Assembly (NCBI RefSeq): GCF_000282035.1
Contig: NZ_AKKA01000095.1
Coordinates: 97,281-161,280, forward strand
From: Rhizobium sp. CF122
GTDB taxonomy: Bacteria > Pseudomonadota > Alphaproteobacteria > Rhizobiales > Rhizobiaceae
Length of the DNA: 64,000 nucleotides
Direction: 5' to 3'
Shown: positions 8,458 through 17,600 of the stretch, in pieces
Layout: every line of letters begins with the position of its first letter
How positions within the stretch are numbered: the first letter of the stretch is position 1
Program-made: the position numbers and the translations under genes
The notes under the pieces: generated by a model
Told to the model about the DNA's origin: nothing
Database searches by the model: none
Seen by the model: the letters and a program-made list of their open reading frames with translations, nothing else

Positions 8458-11142
8458 TCAGTTTGTCTGCGGGATGAGTTTCGGTGCTGCGGTCAATCCG
8501 CTCTTGTCGAGGCTGTCGCCGAGATAGGGTGTGTTGCTGTAATAGCGATTTGCGGCCGTGTTGGCGACGCGCAGTTCCAGCGAATGAACACCGGAGACCA
8601 ACCGACCCAAGGCAAAACGATAGGGCCGCCAGCCGCGGCGATCGATCTGCCTGCCGTCCAGCCACGCGGCGACCACGGTATTGACCTCAGGCAATTCTAG
8701 GACCCAATCGGCCTCATCGCCTATTTCCAGCGTCAGCCGATAGATGCCGGTACCGGAGAAATCGGTAAAGCCCTGCATCTCCCAACCTGATAGCACCGAA
8801 ATCGGCACGAACTCTAAACCGGTGCCCGGCGCAAAGCTCCAACCGTCGACAAGCGATATCGCGTGTCCAGCATCAAGAAGCGGTTGATCCGAGAGTTGAC
8901 CTTGGATCGTTGCCTTCTGCAGCACTTGCCGCAGCCGAATGCAACGTACTTCCTGTGGTGCGAGCGCGACCGCCAGACGACCGAAGGTGGATGCCTCATT
9001 CACCTCGCCTGTCGTCGCGGCCCAAACCTCACACTCGAAGCCGTCTCCGAAGGAGATCTCGCTGACGAGCTCCGTTGAGCAATCGTTGAACAGCACGACA
9101 CGCCACCAGCCGTCGGGCTCGTATCCGACCCATTGCCATGGCTTGTTCCCAGAGCGGCAGACCAAGTCGGGACCGGACGACGGAAGCGACTGCAACAGAG
9201 CGATCACATCGCTGTCGCCGGGCATCCCTTCGACATGCACTGAAACCTCGACGGCATCCCGTATTGCGCTATCGCAGACGGTGGACAAGTGATCGCCCGA
9301 CGACCAGATGACACCGCCCGCAGCCTTGAAGGCATCAAGGGTTTGCAACGTCGCCTTAGTCTCCAGCACGGTCACAGATGGCAGGACGATCGCATCGAAA
9401 ACCAGGCCCGATGCCAGGAGACGGCTACTCTCTATCGTTGCAGTCGCAAGATCAGCCTCACTCACCAACATGAAGTCGCGTCCCTGCGTCAGAAGCTTTT
9501 CGCACCATGCGCCGATGTGGGTGGCATGTGTGTGGCGCGGGCCTTCTGCGAACGCAGTCTGAAGCGGATAGAGGATTGCAACGGGGGTACGGGGTTTGGC
9601 CGGCTCGATGAAGGCGGAGATGCGTGCGGTCTCCTGCGCGAACAGATCGTGATAACTCCACCACGGCTCGAAATTGATGCCCGGCCCGAAATCAAAACGC
9701 GGATTGGCAAAGGGCGTCGGATCGTCGTCGTGACCATCGCTCTGGTAAACGCCGTGCCAGAGAAACTGTCGGGTGCCGAGGCAATAGAGCCGGATCGCTT
9801 GCGCGCGCATTGTCTCCAGCGTCAGCTCCCATTGGCCGGCGGCGCGCACGGGCGTTCGCTCGGCGCTGGCATAGGTCTCCACGACACAGCGGCTGCGGCC
9901 ATTCGAGCGGGCAACGGAATCGCCCAGCTTCGGCGCAAGCTGGGCAATGAAATTGTTGGAATCGACCGCCGTCTCATGCCTGAAAGCGTCGATGCCGAAG
10001 AAATCCACAGCGAGCGCAACCCTGGGGTCTATGCTGGTGAAACCGCCGTTCAAAGACCACGCGCTGATATGCGGTAGGATCTCGTGTCCAGTCAGCGCGA
10101 TGCCCTTGCCCTCGGCCCATCGACGCAGCGTGCCGAAGAAGGCATCGTTCATCAGGGCTGAATAGGCAGCATAGAATTGCGCGCGCAACCGCAAGGTTTC
10201 AGGCCCGACATCGCGCAGCAGCGCCAGCAGCGTCTTGGCGAACGGCTGGCCCGTGCTATGCAAAGCGGCATCCGGCAGCGTCGAAGCAAACAGCAGACTG
10301 TTGCCGAGACTGCCCGAAATCTGATCCCACTTGTAAAACCCGGCCGCCGGCTGGTCATAGAACACGAAGCCGACGGGATCAGGCACGAGATCACCAAGCG
10401 CTTCGACGAGCGGATCAAGCCCGACGTCGATGAACCGCTCCGCGGCTTCCGGCAGGAGGTAGTTGATCAGCCGGGAGGTCGTTGAGCGCGCGCTGATGAA
10501 GACCGTCAACGTCTGGCCGTCTTTAATCTCGCCGTCGAATGCGTAGGTGCAGGAAACATCGTCGCTTCTAACGACCGATGTCTGTGTGATCACATCGACA
10601 ATCTCGTCCAGACCGCCAACCTCATCGGAGGAATGCAGCAGGGCGGACGCGACCACCCATTCGCACCACTCGACCCGACCGCCTTCATATTGCCACTCGA
10701 AAATGTCCGACCCCATCTTTTGCGTGAAAGGCGGATGGATGCCGCTGATCTGCCCCTCAGCCTGCTCGGACGAGGCCCAGAACAGGTGGCGTTCGCGCAC
10801 CGCGTCACAGCCCGCAACCGTGCGCCCGCCGGCGTGACCGCTGATCCAGTTGTAGTCGTCATAAATGCCGAGCTTCAGGCCAAGCTTACCGGCGATTTCG
10901 GCCGCAACGCGATAGGCATTGAGGTAATCAGGCGACAGATAATCATCCCGCGACATCGCAAGACGCGCCTGGATGAGGATGGTGCCGATCCCCTTCAGTT
11001 TGAAATCGTCGAGCTGTGCGTGGCAGACCTCCTCCGTCGGGATCGAATGCCAGAACCAGTAGGCCGAGGGCCGAAAGGCGGCTGTCGGTTTTTCGAACAC
11101 GCCGCGGTGGTCGATATCCTGTCCGGTTCGGATCTGGGCCAA
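8458..11142 (-). CDS. Large glycoside hydrolase, GH106-like, with C-terminal sugar-binding domain
   Basis: 894 residues from a TTG at 11142, which has GAGGGA nine bases upstream and lies 13 bases after the nicB stop; no ATG is available before the conserved region. The N-terminal FRPSAYWFWHSIPTEEV followed by LDDFKLKGIGTILIQAR resembles the start of GH106 alpha-L-rhamnosidase-like catalytic domains. The last 130 residues, beginning near GWSFAPGTGLEF, look like a GH2-type jelly-roll sugar-binding domain (FSGTGIYRLTLEI, AAWLDGRQI). No export signal. It forms a tight series with nicB and the GH63-like gene. Family placement is moderate and the sugar is unknown. Confidence 0.65.
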   Translation of the reverse strand: MAQIRTGQDIDHRGVFEKPTAAFRPSAYWFWHSIPTEEVCHAQLDDFKLKGIGTILIQARLAMSRDDYLSPDYLNAYRVAAEIAGKLGLKLGIYDDYNWISGHAGGRTVAGCDAVRERHLFWASSEQAEGQISGIHPPFTQKMGSDIFEWQYEGGRVEWCEWVVASALLHSSDEVGGLDEIVDVITQTSVVRSDDVSCTYAFDGEIKDGQTLTVFISARSTTSRLINYLLPEAAERFIDVGLDPLVEALGDLVPDPVGFVFYDQPAAGFYKWDQISGSLGNSLLFASTLPDAALHSTGQPFAKTLLALLRDVGPETLRLRAQFYAAYSALMNDAFFGTLRRWAEGKGIALTGHEILPHISAWSLNGGFTSIDPRVALAVDFFGIDAFRHETAVDSNNFIAQLAPKLGDSVARSNGRSRCVVETYASAERTPVRAAGQWELTLETMRAQAIRLYCLGTRQFLWHGVYQSDGHDDDPTPFANPRFDFGPGINFEPWWSYHDLFAQETARISAFIEPAKPRTPVAILYPLQTAFAEGPRHTHATHIGAWCEKLLTQGRDFMLVSEADLATATIESSRLLASGLVFDAIVLPSVTVLETKATLQTLDAFKAAGGVIWSSGDHLSTVCDSAIRDAVEVSVHVEGMPGDSDVIALLQSLPSSGPDLVCRSGNKPWQWVGYEPDGWWRVVLFNDCSTELVSEISFGDGFECEVWAATTGEVNEASTFGRLAVALAPQEVRCIRLRQVLQKATIQGQLSDQPLLDAGHAISLVDGWSFAPGTGLEFVPISVLSGWEMQGFTDFSGTGIYRLTLEIGDEADWVLELPEVNTVVAAWLDGRQIDRRGWRPYRFALGRLVSGVHSLELRVANTAANRYYSNTPYLGDSLDKSGLTAAPKLIPQTN

Positions 11143-11155
11143 CTCGTCTGCTCCC

Positions 11156-14100
11156 TCAGTGGCTTGATGCCGTGACGCGCTGTATGGCGTTTGTCGTCTC
11201 CGTCCAGGCCGGCTTGTCAGGAGCAAAGCGCGCCCTGAGATAGGCGGCGAGATCCTTGATCTGGCTTTCGTTCAACGTCTCGCGAAACGCCGGCATCGAC
11301 ATCACCTCTGGGCCTTCGCGGCCGGTGGTTTGCGCAAGGATCGCCGGCGCCTCGACGCCGTTCAGGATCGCCTGGATGAGATTGTCGGGTGTGTCTGCAT
11401 GCAGGTTGCTGTTGAGGGCAAGCGACGACAGGATAGTGTTTCCGGTATGGCAGGTGGCGCAGGCGCCGTTGAAAAGCCGCTCGCCCTTCGGTGAAATATG
11501 CGCAGCAGAGGCCTTGGCGGCTTCGCTCGCCGCAACGGCCGCTTCACTCTGTGCCTTGGTGTCGGCAGGCGCTTCGTTCAGGCTTGCGAGATAGGTTGCC
11601 ATGGCGCGGATATCGGAGTCCGGCAGCGGCCGCATCACTTCGACGACATGCGCCATCGGGCCTGCCGCGCTGCCATGATCGCGCGAGTGACCGGTGCGCA
11701 GATAGTCGTAGAAAGCATCGGCGGTCCAGCCGACCGGACCCTTGGCGAAGGCATTCAAGGCCGGCGCTTCCCAGCCATCGGCAAAGCCGCCGGAAAGCCT
11801 GGCGCTGCCGCTCTTTTCCGCGCCGAGCACGTTTCGATCGGTGTGGCAGGCCGAACAGTGGCCGAGCGTTTCCACTAGGTAAGCGCCTCTGTTCCACTGT
11901 GCATCACGGGCCTGGACGTATTTGAACGGCTCCGCTTTCAGGAAAAGCGCGTTCCAGCCCGCCATGATCGCGCGGATGCTGTAGGGGAATTTCAGTTTCG
12001 TCTCCGGCGCCTTTTTGGCAACCGGGGCCTGCGTCATCATGTAGGCATAGAGCGCCTGAAGATCAGCATCATCGGCACCCGCAAATGATGTGTAGGGGTG
12101 GGCGGGATAGAGGTGATGGCCGTCACGGCTCACGCCCTCGCGCATGGCCCGCTCGAAGGCCGGATAGGACCACGCGCCAATACCGTTTTCGGTGTCCGGC
12201 GTGATATTGGTGGCATAGACCGCCCCAAAAGGCGTGTCGAAGCGTCGGCCGCCAGCAAAGGGCGTACCGTCGGGGCCGACATGGCACACATTGCAGGCAC
12301 CGGCAGCAGCCGCCAGCCGTCCACGCTCGATTGTGGCGGCGCTATAGACGTTGGTATCCGGCCGCTGAATGGTGCTGATTGCCGGTCGCCATGGCGAGGA
12401 CACGGTGACGATGCCGGACAGTGCCGCGACAGCACCGACGGCGGACAGACCGATGTTCCACCACTTACGCTTATTTGCGGGCGGGGCGGAAGGGGTTTCA
12501 TCCTTCTTGCCGTTCAGCGCAGCGAGCACCAGCTCCGGCGTCAATGGCAATTCACGGAAGCGAATGCCGGTGGCGTCATAGACCGCGTTAGCAATTGCCG
12601 AGGCACTGGGAACGGAGGCGGACTCTCCGACGCCGAGCGGCGGTTCGTCCTGCCGCGGCAGCATCAGCACGTCGATGGCGGGGACCTCGGGGAAGGTGAT
12701 CAGCGGATAGCCGCCCCATTCCTTCGACTGCACGGCGGTCGACGAGAATTCGACCTTCTCCTTCAGCACCCGGCTGGTGGATTGAATGATATTGCCATGG
12801 ATCTGGTGGCGCACGCCATCGGGATTGATCATCATCCCGGAATCCTGCGCGCAGGTGACCTTGGTCACCGCGATCTCGCCGGTCTTCTTGTTGACGGCGA
12901 CATCGGCGACCCAAGCGGCCCATGCGGCGGCCTTGCCCGGGAACGGCCCGTGGATGTAAATGGCATAGGCAAACCCGCGCCCATAGAGCAGGTCGCCCTC
13001 GCCGCCGAGGGTGCCCCATGCCGTATGCGGCACCCACTTCGCCCGTTCGGCCAGCGCATGCACCAGATCGACGGCGCGCGGATCGTGGAGATAGCGAAGC
13101 CGATACTCGATCGGATCGACGCCGGCGGCAGCGGCCAGTTCATCAATGTAGCACTCGTGGGCAAAGGTGTTCGGCATCGCCGAGACGCCACGGAACCACG
13201 ATGCACGCGCAATCGGTGGCATGTCATGCACGGTCACGCGAAGATTGCCATAGGCATAGGGCGGGATCGCAGTGCGATCGCCCATCTGCACGACATCGGA
13301 GACCGGCGGCACCTTGCCGGTGAGGATCAGGGAGAGCGTCGGGGCGAGATTGGAGGGATAGCGGGTTTCGAAATCGTAGGCAGACGGACCACCCTCCAGA
13401 TCGAGACCGCCGCGCACGTCCATGATCTGGGCGGCGCCCTTCGGCTCCCAGGCATGTTCCTGCTCGCGGGTCAGTTGCACCCGCACGGGTGCCTTGACGG
13501 CGCGCGACAGCAGTGCTGCGTCAGCCGTGACGTCGTCGGCGCAGTTACGGCCATAGCAGCCCGCAGCTTCCAGCCGCTCGACCTGGATGAGATCTTCCGG
13601 CATGTCGAGAAGGAGTGCCAGATCGCGGCGCATGGGGAATGGGTTCTGCGTGCCCGACCAGACCGTGAGACCTGTCTCGGTATAGTCCGCCACCGCGCAG
13701 GACGGACCGATGGAGCCGTGCATCTGGTAGGGCCATACATACGTGCGGTTCATCGGCTGGGCGCTGCCGGCCAGCGCCATATCGACATTGCCAAGGTCGG
13801 CAAGCTTGCGCGGCCTCGCCGGGTTGGCTCGAATCGCCTTTTCAGGTGCGTTCAGATCCGGCCACTCGGGCGGCGCGCGCCAGACGACCTTCAGGCTCTT
13901 GGCCGCCTCGATGGCGATCTCCTCGCGGGTCGCGACGATACCAACAAAATCGCCGATGGCGACCACACCGACCAGCCCCTGAATATGCGCGACCGATCCT
14001 TCATCGATCGAAATCAGGCTATTGCCGACATGCTCGCCGTGATCGAAACCGGCATAGGGAGGGCGCACGACCCGACCGTGCAGCATGCCGGGCACGCGTA

Positions 14101-14698
14101 CATCATGCACGTAGGTCCAGCGCCCGGTGGCCTTTTCAGGAATATCGACACGCGGACGCGACGAGCCGACGAGCCGATAGTCCGCCGCCGGCTTTAGCGC
14201 GGCTGTCTTGTCGATCGACAGCCTCACATGGTCGCCGGCGATGATGTCGCCGAAGCTGAGCTGCCAGTTCTCGCCGCCATCCGTACGAATGATGCCATTG
14301 TCCACGATCAGCCGCTCAAGCGCCACGCCAGCCTTGTTTGCCGCCTTGGCGAGCAGATAATGGCGGGCGGTGGCGGCGGCCTGGCGCAGGGGAATGGCAG
14401 TGATCTGAATCGTTTCGCTGGCGATCGTCGCACCCTGATTGGGGGCAGCCGAGGTGGCGCCGAGCACCATATCCACCTGCTCGAACGGCACGCTGAGCTC
14501 CTCGGCTACGATCTGCGCCAGCGAGGTACGGATGCCGGTCCCGAGATCGACGTGACCGTTGAATGCGGTCACACGGCTATCCGCACCGACCGCGATGTAA
14601 AGCTCTGCGGCATCGCCCAGCGACGCATCATTGACGATGAGCAGCATGTCTGCAGCGGACATATAGCCGGATTTTGGCATTTCGCGGTGATTGGTCAT
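11156..14698 (-). CDS. nicB: Nicotinate dehydrogenase large subunit with fused cytochrome c domain
   Basis: 1180 residues, close to the roughly 1190 known for Pseudomonas NicB. Residues 1-730 are a xanthine-dehydrogenase-type molybdopterin subunit (VDLGTGIRTSLAQIVAEEL, VGESASVPSASAIANAVYDATG). A membrane-anchor-like segment follows near 755 (LSAVGAVAALSGIVTVSS). The C-terminal part has three haem-binding CxxCH sites: CNVCH at 802, CSACH at 948 and CATCH at 1080. With NicA it hydroxylates nicotinate at C6 and passes electrons through the haems to the respiratory chain. The ATG at 14698 overlaps the nicA stop by four bases (ATGA). Confidence 0.95.
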   Translation of the reverse strand: MTNHREMPKSGYMSAADMLLIVNDASLGDAAELYIAVGADSRVTAFNGHVDLGTGIRTSLAQIVAEELSVPFEQVDMVLGATSAAPNQGATIASETIQITAIPLRQAAATARHYLLAKAANKAGVALERLIVDNGIIRTDGGENWQLSFGDIIAGDHVRLSIDKTAALKPAADYRLVGSSRPRVDIPEKATGRWTYVHDVRVPGMLHGRVVRPPYAGFDHGEHVGNSLISIDEGSVAHIQGLVGVVAIGDFVGIVATREEIAIEAAKSLKVVWRAPPEWPDLNAPEKAIRANPARPRKLADLGNVDMALAGSAQPMNRTYVWPYQMHGSIGPSCAVADYTETGLTVWSGTQNPFPMRRDLALLLDMPEDLIQVERLEAAGCYGRNCADDVTADAALLSRAVKAPVRVQLTREQEHAWEPKGAAQIMDVRGGLDLEGGPSAYDFETRYPSNLAPTLSLILTGKVPPVSDVVQMGDRTAIPPYAYGNLRVTVHDMPPIARASWFRGVSAMPNTFAHECYIDELAAAAGVDPIEYRLRYLHDPRAVDLVHALAERAKWVPHTAWGTLGGEGDLLYGRGFAYAIYIHGPFPGKAAAWAAWVADVAVNKKTGEIAVTKVTCAQDSGMMINPDGVRHQIHGNIIQSTSRVLKEKVEFSSTAVQSKEWGGYPLITFPEVPAIDVLMLPRQDEPPLGVGESASVPSASAIANAVYDATGIRFRELPLTPELVLAALNGKKDETPSAPPANKRKWWNIGLSAVGAVAALSGIVTVSSPWRPAISTIQRPDTNVYSAATIERGRLAAAAGACNVCHVGPDGTPFAGGRRFDTPFGAVYATNITPDTENGIGAWSYPAFERAMREGVSRDGHHLYPAHPYTSFAGADDADLQALYAYMMTQAPVAKKAPETKLKFPYSIRAIMAGWNALFLKAEPFKYVQARDAQWNRGAYLVETLGHCSACHTDRNVLGAEKSGSARLSGGFADGWEAPALNAFAKGPVGWTADAFYDYLRTGHSRDHGSAAGPMAHVVEVMRPLPDSDIRAMATYLASLNEAPADTKAQSEAAVAASEAAKASAAHISPKGERLFNGACATCHTGNTILSSLALNSNLHADTPDNLIQAILNGVEAPAILAQTTGREGPEVMSMPAFRETLNESQIKDLAAYLRARFAPDKPAWTETTNAIQRVTASSH

Positions 14699-15234
14699 GG
14701 AGAAACCTCCTTCACGGCGTCCAGCGGCACGGGATCCGGCATGGGTCGGCGCGCACGTTCGGCTTTGGCATAGCCGACGGCCCGCCTGGCTGCAGCGAGT
14801 ATTTCCATATGCGTCCCACAGCGGCAGAGATGATGGCGCAGTGCTTCGCGAATGTCTTCCTCGTTCGGATCAACATTGCGATTGAGCAGGGAAGCGGTGG
14901 CAATGATCATGCCATTCAGGCAGTATCCGCACTGAGCGGCGGCCTCGTCGATAAAGGCTGCCTGGACCGGATGCAGATGCTCGGGTGTCCCGAGGCCTTC
15001 AAGCGTGGTTACGCGGCGCGCGCCAACCGCACCGAGCGGCACCGTGCAGGACCGGACGGCACGACCGTCCACGAGAACGGCGCACGCCCCGCATTCCCCG
15101 AGCCCACAACCGTACTTCGGGCCGTTGAGAGAGAGATCGTTTCTTAGGATGTACAGGAGCGGTGTTTCCGGGCTTGCTTCGACGCTCGCTACGGCATCGT
15201 TCACATTCAAACTGAAGCAAACTGGCAGTGTCAA
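14695..15234 (-). CDS. nicA: Nicotinate dehydrogenase small [2Fe-2S] subunit
   Basis: 179 residues from a TTG at 15234 that has GGAGGG six bases upstream. No ATG lies before the conserved start, and an in-frame TTG at 15327 would add 31 unlikely residues. Both [2Fe-2S] sites are visible: the plant-type cluster GPKYGCGLGECGAC with the later RSCTVPL cysteine, and the C-terminal CGYCLNGM plus CRCGTH cluster. It transfers electrons from the NicB molybdenum centre. It is the first gene of the nicAB transcript and faces nicC across a 358-bp control region. Confidence 0.93.
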   Translation of the reverse strand: MTLPVCFSLNVNDAVASVEASPETPLLYILRNDLSLNGPKYGCGLGECGACAVLVDGRAVRSCTVPLGAVGARRVTTLEGLGTPEHLHPVQAAFIDEAAAQCGYCLNGMIIATASLLNRNVDPNEEDIREALRHHLCRCGTHMEILAAARRAVGYAKAERARRPMPDPVPLDAVKEVSP

Positions 15235-15386
15235 AGCAGGCCCTCCGCACCGGAGAACGAAACACAGACCACGCCTTTTTCCATCGGCCGAACCGCTACG
15301 CAGCAGACATCGCGCGGACGCCCACAAATCATAACGATGCGACAGTCACCGACTCTTCGCATCTATTGCCCCTTTTATTTTATTAA

Positions 15387-15402
15387 AAAGCGTATACGCT
15401 TT
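15387..15402. promoter_or_regulatory. Probable NicR operator 1, AAAGCGTATACGCTTT
   Basis: A perfect 16-bp palindrome in the AT-rich centre of the nicA-nicC control region, about 150 bases before the nicA start. MarR dimers bind palindromes of this size. It shares 11 of 12 core bases with operator 2 at 15518-15529. Confidence 0.7.
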
Positions 15403-15517
15403 ATAGTGACAGATGACAAGTCGGATTTGGCGATTGCGATTTCCCTAGTATATTCAATTGACGAAGGAATTTCTGCGCAATTTTGATGAAAATTAAAGCC
15501 TCGCTATTGCTATTTAG

Positions 15518-15529
15518 AGCGTATGCGCT
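15518..15529. promoter_or_regulatory. Probable NicR operator 2, AGCGTATGCGCT
   Basis: A near-perfect 12-bp palindrome with one mismatched pair, 63 bases before the nicC ATG and thus well placed to block the nicC promoter. It has the same core as operator 1, with GTATGC in place of GTATAC. Confidence 0.65.
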
Positions 15530-15592
15530 AGACTTTTGCCAAGCCACCAATCGTGGGAACAATGCGTCGAAAGACAGCTAAGAAGGGTCGCT

Positions 15593-16729
15593 ATGTCTAA
15601 CGGAAAAGAAAAGATCGCGATTATCGGCGCCGGCCTCGGTGGCGCCGTCGCGGGTGCGCTACTCCAGCACGCGGGTTTTGACGTCAACGTCTATGAACAG
15701 GCGCCGAGCTTCTCGCGCCTGGGTGCCGGCATCCATATGGGGCCGAACGTCCTGAAGATTTTCGAGCGCATCGGCGTCGACAAGAAGGTCATCCGCATCA
15801 GCAGCACGCCGAGCCATTGGCTCAGCCGCGACGGCATTACCGGCGAATACACCGCGCGGGTTCCGCTCGAAGGTTACGGCCAGACCTATTGCACCGTTCA
15901 CCGCGGAGACCTGCAGGCCATTCAGTGCGATGCGTTGCAGCCGGGCACCTTGCATTTCGGCAAGAAGCTGGCCCGCCTCGACGACAACGGCACCGATGTG
16001 CTGATCGAATTCGAAGATGGAACCTCGGTGCGCGCCGATATCGTGATCGGCGCCGACGGTATCAATTCGCGCGTTCGCGAAACGCTGCTCGGCGCAGAAA
16101 GGCCGAATTACAGCGGCTGGGTCGGCCATCGCGCTCTGATCTCGTCCGACAAGCTGAAGAAATACGACCTGACGTTTGAGGATTGCGTCAAGTGGTGGGG
16201 TTCGGACCGTCACATGATGGTCTACTACACGACGGCTCGCCGCGACGAATATTACTATGTCACCGGCGTTCCGCATCCAGCCTGGGAGTTCGATTCGGCT
16301 TTCGTCGACAGCAGCCGCGACGAGATGGCGGCGGCGTTCGAGGGTTATCATCCGATCATCCAGGCTCTGATCGAAAGCACCGATGAGGTGACGAAGTGGC
16401 CGTTGTTCAACCGTAACCCGCTGCCACTCTGGAGCAAGGGCCGCCTCGTGCTGCTGGGAGATGCCTGCCATCCGATGAAACCCCATATGGCGCAGGGTGC
16501 CGCGATGGCGATCGAAGACGCCGCCATGCTGACCCGCTGCCTGCAGGAAACCGGCATCAACGATTTCCGCGCCGCTTTCGGACTGTATGAGACTAACCGC
16601 CGCGACCGCGCGACGCGTGTCCAGAGCGTTTCGAACGCCAACACCTTCCTGCTCAAGCAGGAGGATCCCGCGTGGGTCTATGGCTACGACATCTATGCCG
16701 AGCCGCTGAAGAGCGAGACCGCAGCATGA
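15593..16729 (+). CDS. nicC: 6-hydroxynicotinate 3-monooxygenase
   Basis: 378 residues from the ATG at 15593, with GAAGGG six bases upstream. It is a flavin-dependent aromatic hydroxylase: FAD-binding GAGLGG at residues 12-17, the DG-type motif VIGADGINSRVR in the middle and GDACHP at 289-294. NicC converts 6-hydroxynicotinate to 2,5-dihydroxypyridine with loss of CO2, using NADH and O2. Its length matches characterised NicC (about 380). It opens the nicCDEFX operon, and its stop overlaps the nicD start (ATGA). Confidence 0.93.
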   Translation: MSNGKEKIAIIGAGLGGAVAGALLQHAGFDVNVYEQAPSFSRLGAGIHMGPNVLKIFERIGVDKKVIRISSTPSHWLSRDGITGEYTARVPLEGYGQTYCTVHRGDLQAIQCDALQPGTLHFGKKLARLDDNGTDVLIEFEDGTSVRADIVIGADGINSRVRETLLGAERPNYSGWVGHRALISSDKLKKYDLTFEDCVKWWGSDRHMMVYYTTARRDEYYYVTGVPHPAWEFDSAFVDSSRDEMAAAFEGYHPIIQALIESTDEVTKWPLFNRNPLPLWSKGRLVLLGDACHPMKPHMAQGAAMAIEDAAMLTRCLQETGINDFRAAFGLYETNRRDRATRVQSVSNANTFLLKQEDPAWVYGYDIYAEPLKSETAA

Positions 16730-17526
16730 GCGGCGGCGCCTTGTACGGTGCGAACGTCTTCGCCAACGGCATTCGGCAACACTATCTGCGCTACGGCGGA
16801 AGCGGCTCTGCGGTCATCCTGATCCCTGGCATCACCAGCCCGGCGATCACATGGGGTTTCGTCGCCGAGCGGCTCGCCGAACGCTACGACGTCTACGTGA
16901 TCGACGTGCGCGGCCGGGGGCTGTCTTCGACGGGGCCCGACCTTGATTACGGCCTCAACGCGATGGCCGCCGACGTGGTCGGCTTCGCCACAGCGCTCGG
17001 GCTTCCTGCCCCTGCCCTACTCGGCCATTCGATGGGCGCGCGCATCGCCATCCGCGCCGCCGTTGCGGCGCCCGAGGCGTTTTCGAGGCTCGCGCTGATC
17101 GATCCGCCGGTTTCTGGCCCCGGACGCCGCGCCTACCCGAGCAAGCTGCCTTGGTATGTCGACAGCATCCGCCTTGCGCTGAAGGGCATCGATGCGGAAG
17201 GCATGAAGGCGTTTTGCCCGACATGGACCGACGAACAGCTGAAACTGCGCGCCGAATGGCTGCACACCTGCTACGAGCCCGCCATCGTCACCGCCTTCGA
17301 GGACTTCCACAAGGACGACATCCTCCCGGATCTGCCGAAGCTCAAGCGGCCGGTGATGCTGATGGTGGCCGGCCGAGGAGGCGTGATCGAAACCGTGGAC
17401 GAGGACGAGGCCCGCTCGCTGTATCCGGCGCTGGAAATCACCCGGGTGCCCAATGCCGGGCACATGATCCCTTGGGATGATTTCGACGGCTTCTTTGCCG
17501 CGCTTGGAGATTTTCTCTCCCGTTGA
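16726..17526 (+). CDS. nicD: N-formylmaleamate deformylase
   Basis: 266 residues, ATG overlapping the nicC stop by four bases. It is an alpha/beta-hydrolase: oxyanion region IPGITSPAITWG, nucleophile elbow GHSMGAR (serine near residue 101) and the late histidine in NAGHMIPWDD. NicD removes formate from N-formylmaleamate, the ring-opening product of 2,5-dihydroxypyridine, to give maleamate. Position and length agree with known nic clusters. A general esterase is the alternative, but the context argues for NicD. Confidence 0.9.
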   Translation: MSGGALYGANVFANGIRQHYLRYGGSGSAVILIPGITSPAITWGFVAERLAERYDVYVIDVRGRGLSSTGPDLDYGLNAMAADVVGFATALGLPAPALLGHSMGARIAIRAAVAAPEAFSRLALIDPPVSGPGRRAYPSKLPWYVDSIRLALKGIDAEGMKAFCPTWTDEQLKLRAEWLHTCYEPAIVTAFEDFHKDDILPDLPKLKRPVMLMVAGRGGVIETVDEDEARSLYPALEITRVPNAGHMIPWDDFDGFFAALGDFLSR

Positions 17527-17600
17527 TTGGAACGGCGGCGGATCGACGATCCACCGGCGTTTGTTTGACACTCGCTTTTGCAACGCAGAGGATTCCATCC

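Larger units (their letters stand above)
15235..15592. promoter_or_regulatory. Divergent nicA-nicC control region
   Basis: 358 bases between nicA (minus) and nicC (plus) with no supported gene. The middle is strongly AT-rich (about 15355-15520) and contains two palindromes sharing the AGCGTATrCGCT pattern, annotated separately. Their positions suit control of both directions, and the nicR gene at the end of the plus-strand operon is the obvious partner. Confidence 0.7.

Noticed and set aside
12098..14197. A 699-codon open frame on the plus strand opposite nicB
   Set aside because: It is the antisense shadow of nicB, which has complete molybdopterin and haem motifs. The antisense product has no recognisable domain and no ribosome site.
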